64,000 bases of DNA from Alligator mississippiensis (taxonomy: Eukaryota > Chordata > Crocodylia > Alligatoridae). Location: positions 119,420,162 to 119,484,161 of the forward strand of contig NC_081824.1 of assembly GCF_030867095.1 (NCBI RefSeq). The letters are read 5' to 3'. A model generated the notes under the pieces. That model ran no database searches, was not told the origin of the DNA, and worked only from the letters and a program-made list of their open reading frames with translations. Positions 23,334-34,954 of the stretch are shown in pieces. Each line of letters starts with the position of its first letter. Position 1 is the first letter of the stretch. The translations under genes and the position numbers were made by a program.

Positions 23334-24156
23334 TGGAAATCTCATCCAGAAACACTGGTGAATAATAAATATATCGATAGTTATCAAGAATATATAAAAA
23401 ATAAAGACACGTCGTTGTCTTTGAGGTCCTAACAAAATATTTCAAGCAAATGCCCAGGAAAACAAAGCAAAGCATAAAACAACGAGAAGGTTCAAATGTA
23501 GGAACACAGTGACCAATCCGACCCTGCATGCAGAAAAATGAGCAAGGGAGCGAAGCGGTGGGAGATGCAGCCAGCCCAGCCACACACTGCACTGCTGGCA
23601 GGACTTGGCCAAAGAGACTTGGGGGCTGCTGGGGAGGGAGGGGGGCTTGCACTATTTCCCTTTCTGCTTTCATATAGACACAGGCGAGGAAAAAAAAAGA
23701 AAAAGAGAACTTGTGAAATACTTTTCGAGAATTCACTAGTAAATCCTTGTTACAAGGAAAACGGCCCCGTGGCCAGTACAACATGTTTAAACAAGGTTCA
23801 GTGATAAGCACGCATGCATTTTGGGGAGCTACATCATATCAGAGGGTTGAGATTCATCGCTAGCTTTCAGCCCCTGGACTGGAGCAGGAAAGAGGTCCCA
23901 GGATGGAAAATGTTGCCCTTAAAGAGAGAGAACAAAAACAAGCAAACCAAAAAACCCAAACAAAACCCCCAAACCAACAAAATCAATCAATCAATCAATC
24001 AAACAAAATTAAAAATCTTCCCCAAACCCAAAACCAACGCACCGTCTCTTTGTAGCTGTGAGCAGCACAATGACAACCATGTCTCTCTCTTCTTTATCAT
24101 TTTTTTTTTTCATCCATTTTAAGGAAATATTTACATTTTTGTGTTTGACAACAGGG

Positions 24157-24161
<5 letters not shown>

Positions 24162-24214
<53 letters not shown>
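24162..24214. repeat. (TA)n microsatellite inside the OLIG3 3' UTR
   Basis: An uninterrupted alternating TA tract of about 53 bases follows a short GTGTG stretch. It would be transcribed as a self-complementary UA run if the 3' UTR call is right. Pure tracts of this length are usually length-polymorphic. Confidence 0.9.
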
Positions 24215-24216
<2 letters not shown>

Positions 24217-24476
24217 TTCTGTTTTAGCATAAGAAGAGAACATAGGCCAAAATCCAACTAAAACATTACCTTTGCAAGGTCCTTACTACACTAATCCCTT
24301 GTTACAACAACTGCAGTTTGGACAAGATCAGGTGTCAGTGCGGGGGCCGCACGGGCGGGGATCCGAGGCGAAGAAGCATGCATGCGAGCACAGGACTTCT
24401 TGGCTGGAGGCTTCCTTCCTGCGCCACCATCTCAGGGACCTGGGGCCCAAGGCCGATCTCCAAAGGCTTGCAAAAG

Positions 24477-25298
24477 TCACTTCAGTAAGTCCTTGGACTC
24501 TCCCGAGATCCTGGCCATGCTCGTCGTGGTGAGGGCGGACAGGTGGGGTGGAGGTGGCATTTGACAGATAGTGCAAGGGCAAGGCAAGCCTGCCCAGTGC
24601 TGGAAGCCACTGCCAAGCTGGAGGGCGGGAGGAGTAGAGGGAGTCTTGAGTAACGAGTGAGGGGGTCTGATGGTGCCAATCCCGGGCAGGGAGGCGGACA
24701 GGGAGGTGGAGGTGTTGGCTGAGGACAAGGCACTGCCGAGGATGGGGTGCACCTGGTGCACGGTGCTGGCTGCGTGCGCCGGGTGCCCGGCGGAGTGCCC
24801 CACCGTCCCGCAGTGGAAAGCGGAGTGGTGCCCGCCGTAGATCTCCCCCACCAGCCTCTTCATCTCCTCCAGCGAGCTGGTGAGCATCAGGATGTAGTTT
24901 CTGGCCAGCAGGAGCGTGGCGATTTTGGAGAGCTTTCTCACCGACGGGCCGTGAGCGTAGGGCATCACCTCCCTCAGTCCGTCCATGGCCAGGTTGAGGT
25001 CGTGCATCCTTTTGCGCTCCCGCCCGTTGATCTTCAGCCTCAGCTGCTGCAGATCCTGCTCCGAGAGCTGCTTCTTGATTTTGTACTTGCTGCCCTCCCC
25101 TCCTGCCTTGGAGCCATTTCTGGAGAGGCCCTCCCCGGACATCTTCTGCACCAGATCGTTCTGGGTGGAGGAGACCGAGTTGAGCCTGCTGTCCTGGTGG
25201 TGGTGGTGGTGGTGGTGGTGGTGGTGATCCCTCAGGTACATCTCCTCCATATCTGGTGAGGAAGCTCTGCTGGAAACAGAGCTGGAGTCAGAATTCAT
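24477..25298 (-). CDS. OLIG3: Oligodendrocyte transcription factor 3 (bHLH), single exon, complete
   Basis: This 273-residue protein is a nuclear class B bHLH transcription factor. In vertebrates OLIG3 acts in dorsal neural tube progenitors and binds E-boxes as a dimer. Seen here: the N-terminus [16 protein letters not shown], a run of ten histidines (residues 25-34), a linker [20 protein letters not shown], the basic region [10 protein letters not shown] (93-102, with the E-box-contacting Glu94), helix 1, a loop around [10 protein letters not shown] (113-122), helix 2 through LEEMKRLV, and the family-typical tail [26 protein letters not shown]. The NSDSSS start, the [22 protein letters not shown] segment and the KDLLK end match OLIG3 and not OLIG2 or OLIG1. 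Human OLIG3 is 272 residues, so this copy is full length and intronless as usual. The start is the only in-frame ATG, because an in-frame TAG lies about 50 codons upstream; it has A at -3. No damage is seen. Confidence 0.97.
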   Translation of the reverse strand: MNSDSSSVSSRASSPDMEEMYLRDHHHHHHHHHHQDSRLNSVSSTQNDLVQKMSGEGLSRNGSKAGGEGSKYKIKKQLSEQDLQQLRLKINGRERKRMHDLNLAMDGLREVMPYAHGPSVRKLSKIATLLLARNYILMLTSSLEEMKRLVGEIYGGHHSAFHCGTVGHSAGHPAHAASTVHQVHPILGSALSSANTSTSLSASLPGIGTIRPPHSLLKTPSTPPALQLGSGFQHWAGLPCPCTICQMPPPPHLSALTTTSMARISGESKDLLK

Positions 25299-25528
25299 TG
25301 TATTGGGGGTCCTGAGCCAGAAAAGTCTGCCCTGCTCTGGACTGGGTGCAGTGGGCTTGCTCTTCTTAAAAACAACCAAAGAAACTGCAGGCTCTGAGAA
25401 GAAAAGACAAACACGCACACACACAAAGCTAGGAAACTCTCCCCTCACCCCCTAATCTTTCCCTCTCCTCCGCTCTCTGGTGATTCATTCAGCTTGTTTA
25501 CAGGAGAGCTGGTTGGTGTATGCTTGAA
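25299..25528 (-). other. OLIG3: Predicted OLIG3 5' UTR
   Basis: This is the span between the TATA-predicted start and the ATG. The OLIG3 reading frame stays open upstream of the ATG to a TAG at 25452-25454, but it contains no ATG, only a GTG. An N-terminal extension is therefore unlikely. The extent depends on the TATA call. Confidence 0.5.
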
Positions 25529-25553
25529 CTAACCTCAGCCTGAAAAAGAGGGG

Positions 25554-25561
25554 CTTTTATA
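25554..25561 (-). promoter_or_regulatory. OLIG3: Probable TATA box of OLIG3
   Basis: Read on the minus strand this is TATAAAAG in the context CTCTATAAAAGCCCC. It lies about 255 bases upstream of the OLIG3 ATG. By the usual spacing, transcription would start near 25525-25530, giving a 5' UTR of roughly 230 bases. There is no intervening ATG in the OLIG3 frame. The start position is an inference; no transcript data are available. Confidence 0.7.
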
Positions 25562-25599
25562 GAGCTGCAGCAGAGAAAAGAGACAAAAGGAGCCCTCCT

Positions 25600-25700
25600 A
25601 TCTATAATGGTCTTGTTAGGATGACGTGCCATTATTCAGGGCGGTGCGCTTTGACTGTCCCATTTAGCAAGGACTCCTATTCATATGCATTGTGGTGCCA
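25600..25700 (-). promoter_or_regulatory. OLIG3: OLIG3 proximal promoter motifs (CRE-like, GC box, octamer/E-box)
   Basis: Upstream of the TATA box are a CRE-like TGACGTG (25622-25628), a GC box GGGCGG (25639-25644) and an overlapping CATATG E-box / ATATGCAT octamer-like site (25682-25690). CATATG is an E-box type bound by OLIG/BHLHB-class factors, so self-regulation is conceivable. These are motif matches only. Confidence 0.35.
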
Positions 25701-27960
25701 CCCTGGGACACCTCAGCCATGGACCATCAGGAGTCAAGGAGACACAAAACCCCTCTGATTGACAACACACACTCATCGCTCCATGTTCACGCCTTCTCCT
25801 CCCCCTGTTTCTAATTTCCAGTATAAAGCCGCATCTACTATACAGTAGAGAGAGCAAAAGGTCTGCTTGGGATGTGTATTTGCTTGGGGTAATTTTTCAG
25901 GCTAGCATCTCCTCGTTAGGTAACCTGGTGGGGGAAGTCCTGTTGGAGGAAGGAAGGGGGTATGCCTTGCTTTGTTTACTATTCTCTCTCTCTCTCTTTC
26001 TCTCTTTTGCTGTGTCCTGCTCTCCCCAACCCCAAAACAATAGTCTAAAGTTTTGAATTTCTTTCTCCAAGTATGGCCTTTCCCCCTTGCCTTTCGTTTT
26101 CCACCCATCTTTCTCATCTCGTTTGTCAGACCTGGGAGGAGCTGTGCAGGGCCCTTTTCAATCGCATTGTACCTTAACTGCCTGCCTCTGGTTGCTTTGT
26201 CCAAAAAAAAAGTAATTATTAGTGGGGTATCCGACCCACAAGTAGCCTTCCCCTTAAAACCTCTTTTAAAAAAATACTTGGCTATGCATCTCTCTCTTTG
26301 CTATCGTTTTGCTTTCCCCTTGGCGAAACAAGGGGAGGCTGTTTAAGGAAAGCAATTAAAATAAATAGGAAACTTTGAATCTGTTTGTGTGACAAGGATT
26401 TTTTTTTAAATTTTGTTTTGGAGCTTTCTATTATTTTCTTTCCTTTTCCTTTTTCTTTTCTTTTCTTTTCTTTTCTTTTCTTTTCTTTTCTTTTCTTGGT
26501 TGATTTTGAAGAGTGGCAACTGAAGCTGATCCTTCATGAGACGGGAGGGAGAGCAGTTCATATTTCCAGCTCTCATAGTATTTTCTTTGGATTCACTGAG
26601 TAATGTAAGCTACTAAGGTGTTGGGGGAGGAGGGGGTGGGGAGGAAGTCATCTGTGAATTGGACTGAGAGGCTGCACAAAGAACTGGACACAGGCAGGCA
26701 AACATCAAGCCAGCGAGGGAGAGAATATTGCCAGCGAAAGCTCAGGGAGGAAGGATCGGTGTTTGCTATAGTAAGTAACCGGCTCCATGCACTGGTTTCA
26801 GCGTGCTCCTCTGGTAACAGATGCAGCTAGGGGGGCTATGAATGTGCCGGGGTTGTCAGGGACTGACAGTCTGTGTCTTTGCCGGGAAATTTTGTCTTCA
26901 TGCCGCTCTGTGAGCACCGCCTGGGTGAAGTGCAATGCCAGTGGGCACGGAGGCAACCTCTGCAGCTGAGCTCCAGCAATCTGGGGCGAGGGGCTTGGGG
27001 GGTGGGGGGTGCTCTCCATCCTCCCAGGAAGGGACAGCAGGGCGCTGGGAGGGGTAGGGGCAGGATCCTGCCACCAACACGCCTGCTTGTGGAAACCGAG
27101 TGCAATTTGGCCCACGTGAGACGAAGATTTGCACAGATCAAGGTGTTCCCAGAGGCGGCTCAGCCCCCGGGGTGGCCTGCGATTGATTTGTGTGTGCTCT
27201 TTACACGCTGAGTGCGGGGGTGCGGGGAGGGGGACCAGCGGGGACTTGGTGTGACTGAAGCAGCCTGAAAACTCGCACGGTCTAACCCGCCCTGCAGAAA
27301 CTTTAACACGTGCTAACTTCTCCAGACGGGACAGTAAGACCTCCAGAGGAGTTTGCAACCGGGGCATGGGCTGGGAAGGGGAGACCTCTCTTCTGCACAT
27401 CCCTTTGGCAGGCAGGGCCCAAGCTCTTTTTCACCGGAGTGCTTGTAAAACCTTCAAGGGGCTCCAAGAGCCCAACAGAGAAGGCAGGAAGGGCCGGGCA
27501 CGTTCATCCGATTGATTGGATTGAGGAAAATGTCTGTGGAGGGAAAGGAAAGCCCGCTGACCGTCATTACTGCCTGCAAGCCCCGCATCGGGCAGCGGAG
27601 CACGTAGCAAAAGAAAGAAACGCTGAAGGCAAAACCTCTGCTCGTTAGGCTCAATTGAGGGAACTAATTCGATCCAGAGATAAGGCGGGTTGTTTCTTGT
27701 TCAGGGCAATATATCACCGCAGACAGCAAAGGAACCGGATTCCCTTTCGGCGTAGTCAGGGGGTGCTGAGAGCGCCGGAAACTCTTTCTGGAGGCTGGCA
27801 TATTTCGTGCGAAAGTTATTTGAATAGTATCCACAACCTCTCCTTAATTTGACTCTTCTCAAACGATGAATTCCTTTTTAAGGCTATCAGGCTCTGAATA
27901 ATAAATACACCTGCTGGCCGCCCACCTCTTCCTAGCCCAGCGAATAAACCACGGGGGGAG
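25701..27960. other. OLIG3 upstream flank, gene-free
   Basis: Mixed composition with CT-rich tracts near 25982-26005. No coding gene is recognised. Frames such as 26798-27400 (minus) lack any known domain. Confidence 0.35.
26441..26496. repeat. (TTTTC)n pyrimidine microsatellite
   Basis: About ten copies of CTTTT on the plus strand, a pure polypyrimidine tract roughly 0.9 kb upstream of the OLIG3 promoter. Confidence 0.95.
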
Positions 27961-27968
27961 ATTGGGGC

Positions 27969-27987
27969 GGGGGGGGGGGGGGGGGGG
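27969..27987. repeat. Poly-G run (19 G)
   Basis: Nineteen consecutive G, about 2.4 kb upstream of the predicted OLIG3 start. Such runs are prone to slippage and sequencing error. Confidence 0.9.
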
Positions 27988-28059
27988 AGGAGAACTAGCC
28001 AGGCGACTAGTTAACTTCTTGCATTGGGTCCAAAAGACATCCCAAGAGATCCCCATCCC

Positions 28060-28420
28060 ACCCTGTCTTTCCCAAACTTTCCTACCGAGGGAAACAAGCA
28101 AACAAACAATTGCCACCAAATTTAAAGAAGCGATTCGCAGAAACAAACCAGGGCGGGTGGTTTCATTGAAACCCTCAGTAGCGGCTCAACTGGGAGGTCA
28201 CGGAGGGTTTGATAATCGTTTCTGCCCGGTGAGCGTTTCCCAGGCGGTGGAGAGGAAGGGGCGCTGCGGCGGGACAGCGGCGGAGCTCCTGGTGGAACAT
28301 CTCCAGATGTTGCAGATGTGCCCGGTGGCCCCCCTCCAGATGTTGCACCAGGAGAACTCGCTCCTCGGGACCAGCCGGGCGAACGCTCGCTCCCCGGGCG
28401 GCCGTAGGTGTCCTCACACT
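28060..28420. promoter_or_regulatory. Candidate OLIG3 upstream enhancer with E-box cluster
   Basis: Within a CpG-rich block, three CAGATG E-boxes lie at 28304-28309, 28313-28318 and 28337-28342. The last two-thirds of a 21-base inverted repeat (28286-28306 and 28334-28354, 18 of 21 paired) brackets them. CAGATG is the E-box type favoured by proneural bHLH factors. The upstream part (28090-28220) is rich in homeodomain-like motifs. Regulatory function is inferred. Confidence 0.35.
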
Positions 28421-31400
28421 TGGACGTGCTGTTTTCTCCTAATGCGGAGGCAGCGCCGGGTCCCGGCTTCCCAGCCGAGTCGGAGCCTCGGAGAAGCCCC
28501 GCAGCCTTCCCCAGGGGCGGGTGGGTGGGTGGCCAGCTCCTGGACTCAGGGCGGCGGCCGGACCTCTCCCGAGGGGACAGACTGCCCAGTGGCAGGGGAG
28601 GCTTGTCCAAGAGGTACAGCCCAGCTTTGGAGGGGGAGCGAAAAAGGCGAAGGGGAGAGGGGGGTTAGTAAGCACCTGGCTGCCTCTTCTGAGATCCGAG
28701 TGCCTGGAGGGCTCGAAGCAGATGATTCCCCCTTTGATACACAGGGGCAGGTTTTCCAGGTGTCAAGTTGGCTAAGTGTTTCCCTCCTTCTCCCTCAGAC
28801 CCGCCCGGGCTTGCTCTGTGCCCGCCCGGAGCAGAGACACGGATCCAAAGCGGGTGAGAAAGCCGGAGGAGCCCTGCAGGGAACTTGAAAGCCGGGGTCT
28901 GTAATGGGCAGACTGGGGGGAAAGAAGCAGCAGGAGGCAGGCACCCCCCCGCCCCCACCGGGAAGTGTGCCTGTCCTTCTTGCCCTGAGGATGGCTGCTG
29001 CTTCTCAAGTGCTGCTGTCCCTGTGGTTGTTTCACTTCCCCTCCCAAAAGAGCCGCCCGGCCAGCACACCGAGCTGGAGACACTGCCATTGATGCTCAGG
29101 TGAGGGCTGGGACGATGACCATCCTCCCCGAACAATTTCCCTGCACCCTGGGTCCCTGTCTGCAGTCAGCTCGCCACCCCATGTCCCGCACCCTCCAGCC
29201 TCCAAGGCAGAGCCCGCCACTGCTCGTTCAACAGCGAGCCACGGCTGGGGAGTTTCCCTGAAATCAATTTATCCCTGGTGTCCAAGATAATGCCCAAGGC
29301 ATATCCAAGGTAGACTTCTTCCCGGGACACCCGTGTCTTCCCCATCATTTGAAATCTCTGGAGTGCTCCAAGACCTGAGTTGCACACAGGGCGATTGCTC
29401 TTCTCAATTCTGGCCGGCTCCTTACAGTTTCCAGAGATTCAAATCCTTTCCCTTTCCAAGCTTTGAGGTGTTGGGGTTTTTTTTGGTTTTGTTTTTACAG
29501 CCGAAAGAAAGAAAGAAGAAAAATCAATATATTTCTAACCACGTGGGTGATATATGTGCTAAGTTTTTTTTTTGTCACTGGCCACATCAGCAACTAGTGC
29601 AAGATTAGTCAGGAAAAAAAAAATAACTGCATTAAAACTTGTGGTTTATAAATCTAGCCACAAACCAGTGTGACTGATGGCTTCTTTCTCTTCCACACAA
29701 CACAAGGCTATGCCTAAGTATAGATACATGAAAAAAAATGGCAGTTAGAAAAGATTTTTATAGCAGTCTACAATTTAGATAGATTGAATGATCTAACTAT
29801 TATTAGCCCCGTTGGAATATGCTAATATAATAAAGCCTCCCCCCAGCCAGTAGACCTTTTTTATTTAAATATAACATAAATTATTGCCTTCCTTACTTCT
29901 GTAGAAAGCTTAGAAGAGGATTTTCTTTTTTTCTTAATTTTTGCAGGGCAAGAGCATTTCCTGAAATTTGTAACCACCCCTACTTGTTGGGTGTCTGCAT
30001 GTGTATGTGTAAAGCAGTGTTTCATACTCTTATATACTCATATATTGTGTATTAAGTACTCACAAATAACCGGTAGACTTTCTAATGTGTGGATTAGGAA
30101 ACCATTTTTAACAATTTAGCAACATGGTCTTGGACAGAATTAAGAAGGGAATTGAAGACCTGATCTTGTTTCAATTTTAATGAATAGCAAAACTTCCACT
30201 GACATTAGTTAGATCAGAATTAGGCCCTAGGACTCAGAAAGCCAGACCGTTAAGTGCTTTAATAATGGCAAATGGTGGGTGGGGAGAGAGAGAAATGGGG
30301 GCCAAATTGTGCTAAAATGTCTAACATTTTCCTGCCTTTTTGATCCGCATCTTGTTAAGGGGAGACTGATTTGGTGAGGGACAGAAATGTTGTCCGGTGA
30401 GAGGTAAATGTAGAACTGCATTGTGTGGAATGTCATATTTACTGGATTTGAGGAAATCCCAGAATAGCCTAAATGCTAATTATATAAATACATATGAAAT
30501 GTAATCCAGGGGCAGGTATGGAAGTTTAATTTTAATGATGCCTAAACAGCATGGCTGGTTATAACTTGCAGGTTCATTATGCAGTTCTGATTTTAGAGGT
30601 GGCTTGAAGTGGATTTTTCCAGGTAGATAGGAGTGGAAGCTAAGATTTTCTTTAGACGTCATTTATCTGATTAAAGAATGCATTTCAAATTGACTATGAA
30701 CTATGCCTAATTTTGAGTTTTTGTACATTTGCTGATGAAAATGAGATGTTTCCTCCCTCAGTGTTTAGTGTGGAGGCACATTGCATTCAGCATCTCTTGA
30801 CTCCATTAGTAGTTTTGTCCTGTCATGGAATGTAAAATCCGATCCCTGATATAAAGAGTGTCTGATGTGACATAATGTTGTTTTTTCTTTTTTGTATTTT
30901 TGTGGGCCTTTTAGGATGTTATTTAGCTTTACTTATTTTTAATGTCTGAGCTTTGCTCCTTATTTAACTTAGACATTTTTAAACTGTGCTTTGAACAAAA
31001 GATTTATCAAAAAGATTATTTAAATTTTTAAATGATTTATATTTGATATTGCTACTATTTTATTGAGTAACATTGAAAGAAAAAGAAAGAAAGAAAGAAA
31101 ACAAGAAGGAAGCCACCACATCCTATTTAGATAAGTATTGCTGAAATAGGTTGTAATCATGTAGTGTGATAAATATGCATGTTATTTTGAAAACATGCAT
31201 TTTATTGAATTAATTTAAGTTTCTTGTGCTGTGTTCTATGTGTTGCTGAATTACAGTTAGATTGGTATTTTATGCTAGCTTATCAGAATTGCATAGTTTA
31301 AAGGCTATATAATTCTTGTGGTAATTAAAACTTATTTTCTATTTGATAGATTTGATTCTGTTTTGAAGCTGGGGTCAAAATTCCAGCTGACTGCAGTGGG

Positions 31401-33956
31401 AGTAGGATCAGGCACAGAACCTTATTTCAGTTAAAAGGCAATTTTCTTCTCTTCTGGGTTGTACACGTTCAGTCTCACTGACATCAAGAGAAAAAGTCAG
31501 GGCAAAAATTGGGCCTTGTTGCTAGGGTTTAATCCTGGAGTCCTTGTCTGGGCCAAAGCTCCAGTGAAATTAATGCAGGATCAGGCCATTACTGGATATT
31601 GTGAAGTAGACAAAATAACACCTACACTGTAGAGAGTAACTACTTTCTCTTCAGTACAGCCCACTGAGTTTGAAGTTTTCTTTCTGGATTTAAATCCAGA
31701 TTGTCATGATTGATTGTCAAGACTTAAGAGACAATATAGATTTATTTGGACTTTGTTAACATAGTGACAATGTTAGAAGCCAGTTTCCAAAGACTAATTA
31801 GTTTTATTTGAGCTTTATGAATTACTAATCCTTGGTGACATTTGCTGTGAATAGCTTGAAATTAATTTCTGTAAACAAGTACAACCACTGAATCAACAGT
31901 TTGCATTCCATTAATGTATTTTGCCTTGCACTAAAGACACCTTAATTTTATATGAAAATGAAAGGATTATAGTAAATCAATCTGAGTGTCTGTAAAGCCA
32001 TTAGATATTCCAAGGTATTAATTGACAGTGAAATATTTTGCTGTCTTTGGGTTTTTCAAAAGAACAAATACCAGTCACAGTTGTTCGTTATGCATCCATT
32101 AGAGAATTTATTTCTTAGGTGCTTGGCAAAACTAGCATTATCTCCCACATTTGGAACATGTTTGTATCATGGTTATTTGGTTTATCAGTTATAAAAATAG
32201 TTGTGGTTAGCACTTGTTCTTTATATATCCATAATAGGCAAAATCTGACAGTATTTGGCAAACCTCCAATTGACTTTGGATTTAGGACCAGTTTTCATGG
32301 ACTTTATATGTCTCAGAGGTCTTAATTAATTTCTCTTTTGCCTTTATTCTCTCTATACATATTAAAGCCTTACATATTTTAAGTAGGTGATGCCAGGGTT
32401 CTACAATACATATTTACATTTTCTGCCTTTCCATTCTTTGTCCCTCAAGCTACTTAAAAGTGGCACACATCCAGGTTTCTATTTGCCTTCTCTAAATATC
32501 AGCTTCCATTCTGAGCTTTTTCCACTGACATTTTCCAGAATCTTTTCTTATTTCTTCAATAGTTATTTAGGGGGTGAATGGAAACATAAATAACAGTATA
32601 AACTGAAAATCAAAAAAGGACAGAGAGAAGACAAAATTTTTGGAGGAAAAAACAGGTGTTTGGTTCTTTAGTAATTTGCAGGTGGTTTTAAATTGTATTA
32701 CTTTCATAGCCCACGTATTAATGAAATAATAAAATGAAGTGTAACTGTAGCAATCCAGTTATTTTGCAGAATTACTGGGAAGTTTAATTAAATTCAAAAT
32801 GTCATTATTAAGGCCAAATAAAAAACAGCCATCATTCAGTAACTTCTACATTGAGTATTTCTACAGTATGGATGGCCAAATAGAAAAAAACAATTACTCT
32901 TTTTTTAATACACCAAGTTAATTTTTGCAATCAATGAGTTCATACAAATTCTGGAATATGCACCAGAAATTATTTCTAGCTGACTCAAACACTTGTAGTG
33001 TCCTCCCTGCCATTTTGTTATATAGGCCTAGGGATTGACTTCACCCTCCTGATAGTAACCAGTATTTTATTGTATGGATAGTAGCACTACAGTCAATAGA
33101 ACTACATGTTTAGTAAAGGGCTAATCAACATTAAGAATCTGGCCTTTGAACAAACTTGCTAAAAAGCGAGATAAGCTAATATGGAATAATTTTGAGCCCC
33201 TTGCAATATTACAGTCTTTAGTTATTATGCTTTGAATCTTTGAATGTACTTGGTGACTTTGTTATTTAAAACACTATTCAAACAATGTTTTCCCCATGTT
33301 TATTTAAATTACTCAGCATCCTTATCTTTATTAAAGCTGTAACTGACTTCAGCCAGGCCATTTATAGTGGCAAAATGCCTTCTAGCTGCATTTATTAATT
33401 TAAACACATTTGGATAAATAGAAAATTATGCACTTGGGGAAAATGATGTAGAACACAAATTCAACATGGAAGGCAGGCATTCAGAAAGCCTTAACACAGG
33501 AAAGGATTGGCCTGACAATTTGCAGCATAATGGACACTACCTCACACATGCAGGAAAGGATAAATTATATTCTGAGATCTAGCTAAAGGTGGCAATTATT
33601 TTGCACAGAAAACAAGTGTGCTAATCCAGGTCCCATTTCAGAAAGGCACTTACGCATGTGTGTGACTGTAAATATAGTATTCCCATTGAAATCCATGGGA
33701 CTGGTTGTGTTTAAAGCTACATGTGTAATTACTGTTGTGTTAAGAGGTTGGTGAGCTATAGAACACATTTTAAGAGATTATGGAAAGTGAATTAGGCTTA
33801 GCTCACAATCTAAATGGATGGGACAGGTGAAGGACAGGACGGGGAACAGAGACAGGAAGGACAGAGAGGATTCTGTGTGCCAGTGTGCATCCCACCAGCC
33901 CAATAGTAGGCCTACAAATAGAACTCAGACCACCAGAATAAGACCAGTGACTTATA
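28421..33956. other. Gene-free interval upstream of OLIG3
   Basis: GC-rich to about 29250, then AT-rich. It contains a (GAAA)n run at 31076-31100. 30660-33450 is nearly free of recognisable repeats and rich in TAATTA-type motifs, as expected of conserved noncoding DNA around a developmental gene. No coding gene is recognised. Confidence 0.4.
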
Positions 33957-33964
33957 TATTAGAC

Positions 33965-34309
33965 AACTGGGGCTTAACCTTCTGGCTCTGCAGGCCAGAT
34001 GAATGGCATGAGGCCAGTCCACGGGTTGCATCCTATGGATAAGGTCAGTTCACAGGCTCAATTTTGCATGGGATTCTGCATGAAGATGGACCCCACATGC
34101 TGGATTTGGCTGCAACATGGCCCTGTGCACCAACAATTGAATGTGTCATCCAGTCTGGGAGGTTCCCTATGGGTCCAGAAATTTGATGGTGGGGGAATGG
34201 TGGACTGGCAGCATTAAATGCTTCTAGAGCCACAGCAACTAATACTACCATCGCTCTTCTGCCACCATATTTCTTGGCCCATGGGGCCATATTTAGTTAA
34301 GTACCACTG
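33965..34309. mobile_element. hAT-type MITE, 345 bp, with target duplication
   Basis: The left end is AACTGGGGCTTAACC; the right end reverse-complemented is CAGTGGTACTTAACT. Flanking octamers TATTAGAC (33957-33964) and TACTAGAC (34310-34317) differ at one position. No transposase is present. Confidence 0.8.
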
Positions 34310-34317
34310 TACTAGAC

Positions 34318-34954
34318 CACGCTGTCTTTCCATTTTTTGAAATGACAGTTGGAAATATCTTCCAAGTGGCAAGTGCCCTCTTTGCAAGTATTTCTATGAA
34401 CCCCAAGGTTATGCTTTATTTCGCAAGAATGATTCAGCAGCATCCCAAGAGGTGATGAGATCGGGCAGAAACAGAGAAGATGGCACAACCCAGTTTAGTG
34501 GTCAAAGTTTAATAAGTTCATAAGCATGGCCAGTCCAGTCCATCACAAAATCAACTCTCCCTACATGACAGCTAAGAGAACTGACAGTCTCTACTGAGTC
34601 AGTGATGCTGTTTTAAAGTAGTTGTCTGTAAGCATTCAGGAGTGATGAAGCATGCTATCTTCCCCTTTTAACTAGTCTCCTCTGGGGTCAACCCCTGCTA
34701 TTAACCCATTGTGCAAATACCAAAAGGTTAGCTTCCCATCAGTAGCAGTGTCATGCTCCCAGAAGGTCTGGCCTGAAGCCATTTTTAACTGACAAGAGAA
34801 AGAACTCCCTTACTGGAGTGGTATAGATATTATTGATGAACCAATGCCTACATACCTAAGTGAAATAACTTAACATATTATTAGCAGGCAACAGTTTGAT
34901 AAAAACCTGGAAAATACTGGTTGAATGTGTTAGTGTCCTAGGACATGAATTTCA
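34318..34954. other. Gene-free interval
   Basis: No gene or clear repeat end recognised. Confidence 0.3.

Larger units (their letters stand above)
23290..24476 (-). other. OLIG3: Predicted OLIG3 3' UTR
   Basis: Downstream of the stop codon, the first convincing pair of minus-strand AATAAA signals lies at 23328-23333 and 23312-23317. A TG-rich stretch (minus strand TTTGTGTGGG) follows just beyond the likely cleavage zone near 23285-23305. The implied UTR is about 1.2 kb, in line with the long 3' UTR I recall for OLIG3. It contains a pure (TA)n tract and an A-rich segment near 23930-24010. Confidence 0.5.

Noticed and set aside
24747-25259. 170-codon plus-strand frame opposite OLIG3
   Set aside because: It is the antisense shadow of a GC-rich conserved CDS; its V-rich end is the complement of the histidine tract.
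25299-25448. Possible 50-residue N-terminal extension of OLIG3
   Set aside because: The open frame upstream has no ATG, only GTG, and the known family N-terminus starts exactly at MNSDSSS.
27962-29135. 308-codon plus-strand frame and minus-strand frames in the upstream GC-rich block
   Set aside because: They start in a poly-G run, have no recognisable domain, and overlap frames on both strands. Regulatory DNA is the simpler reading.
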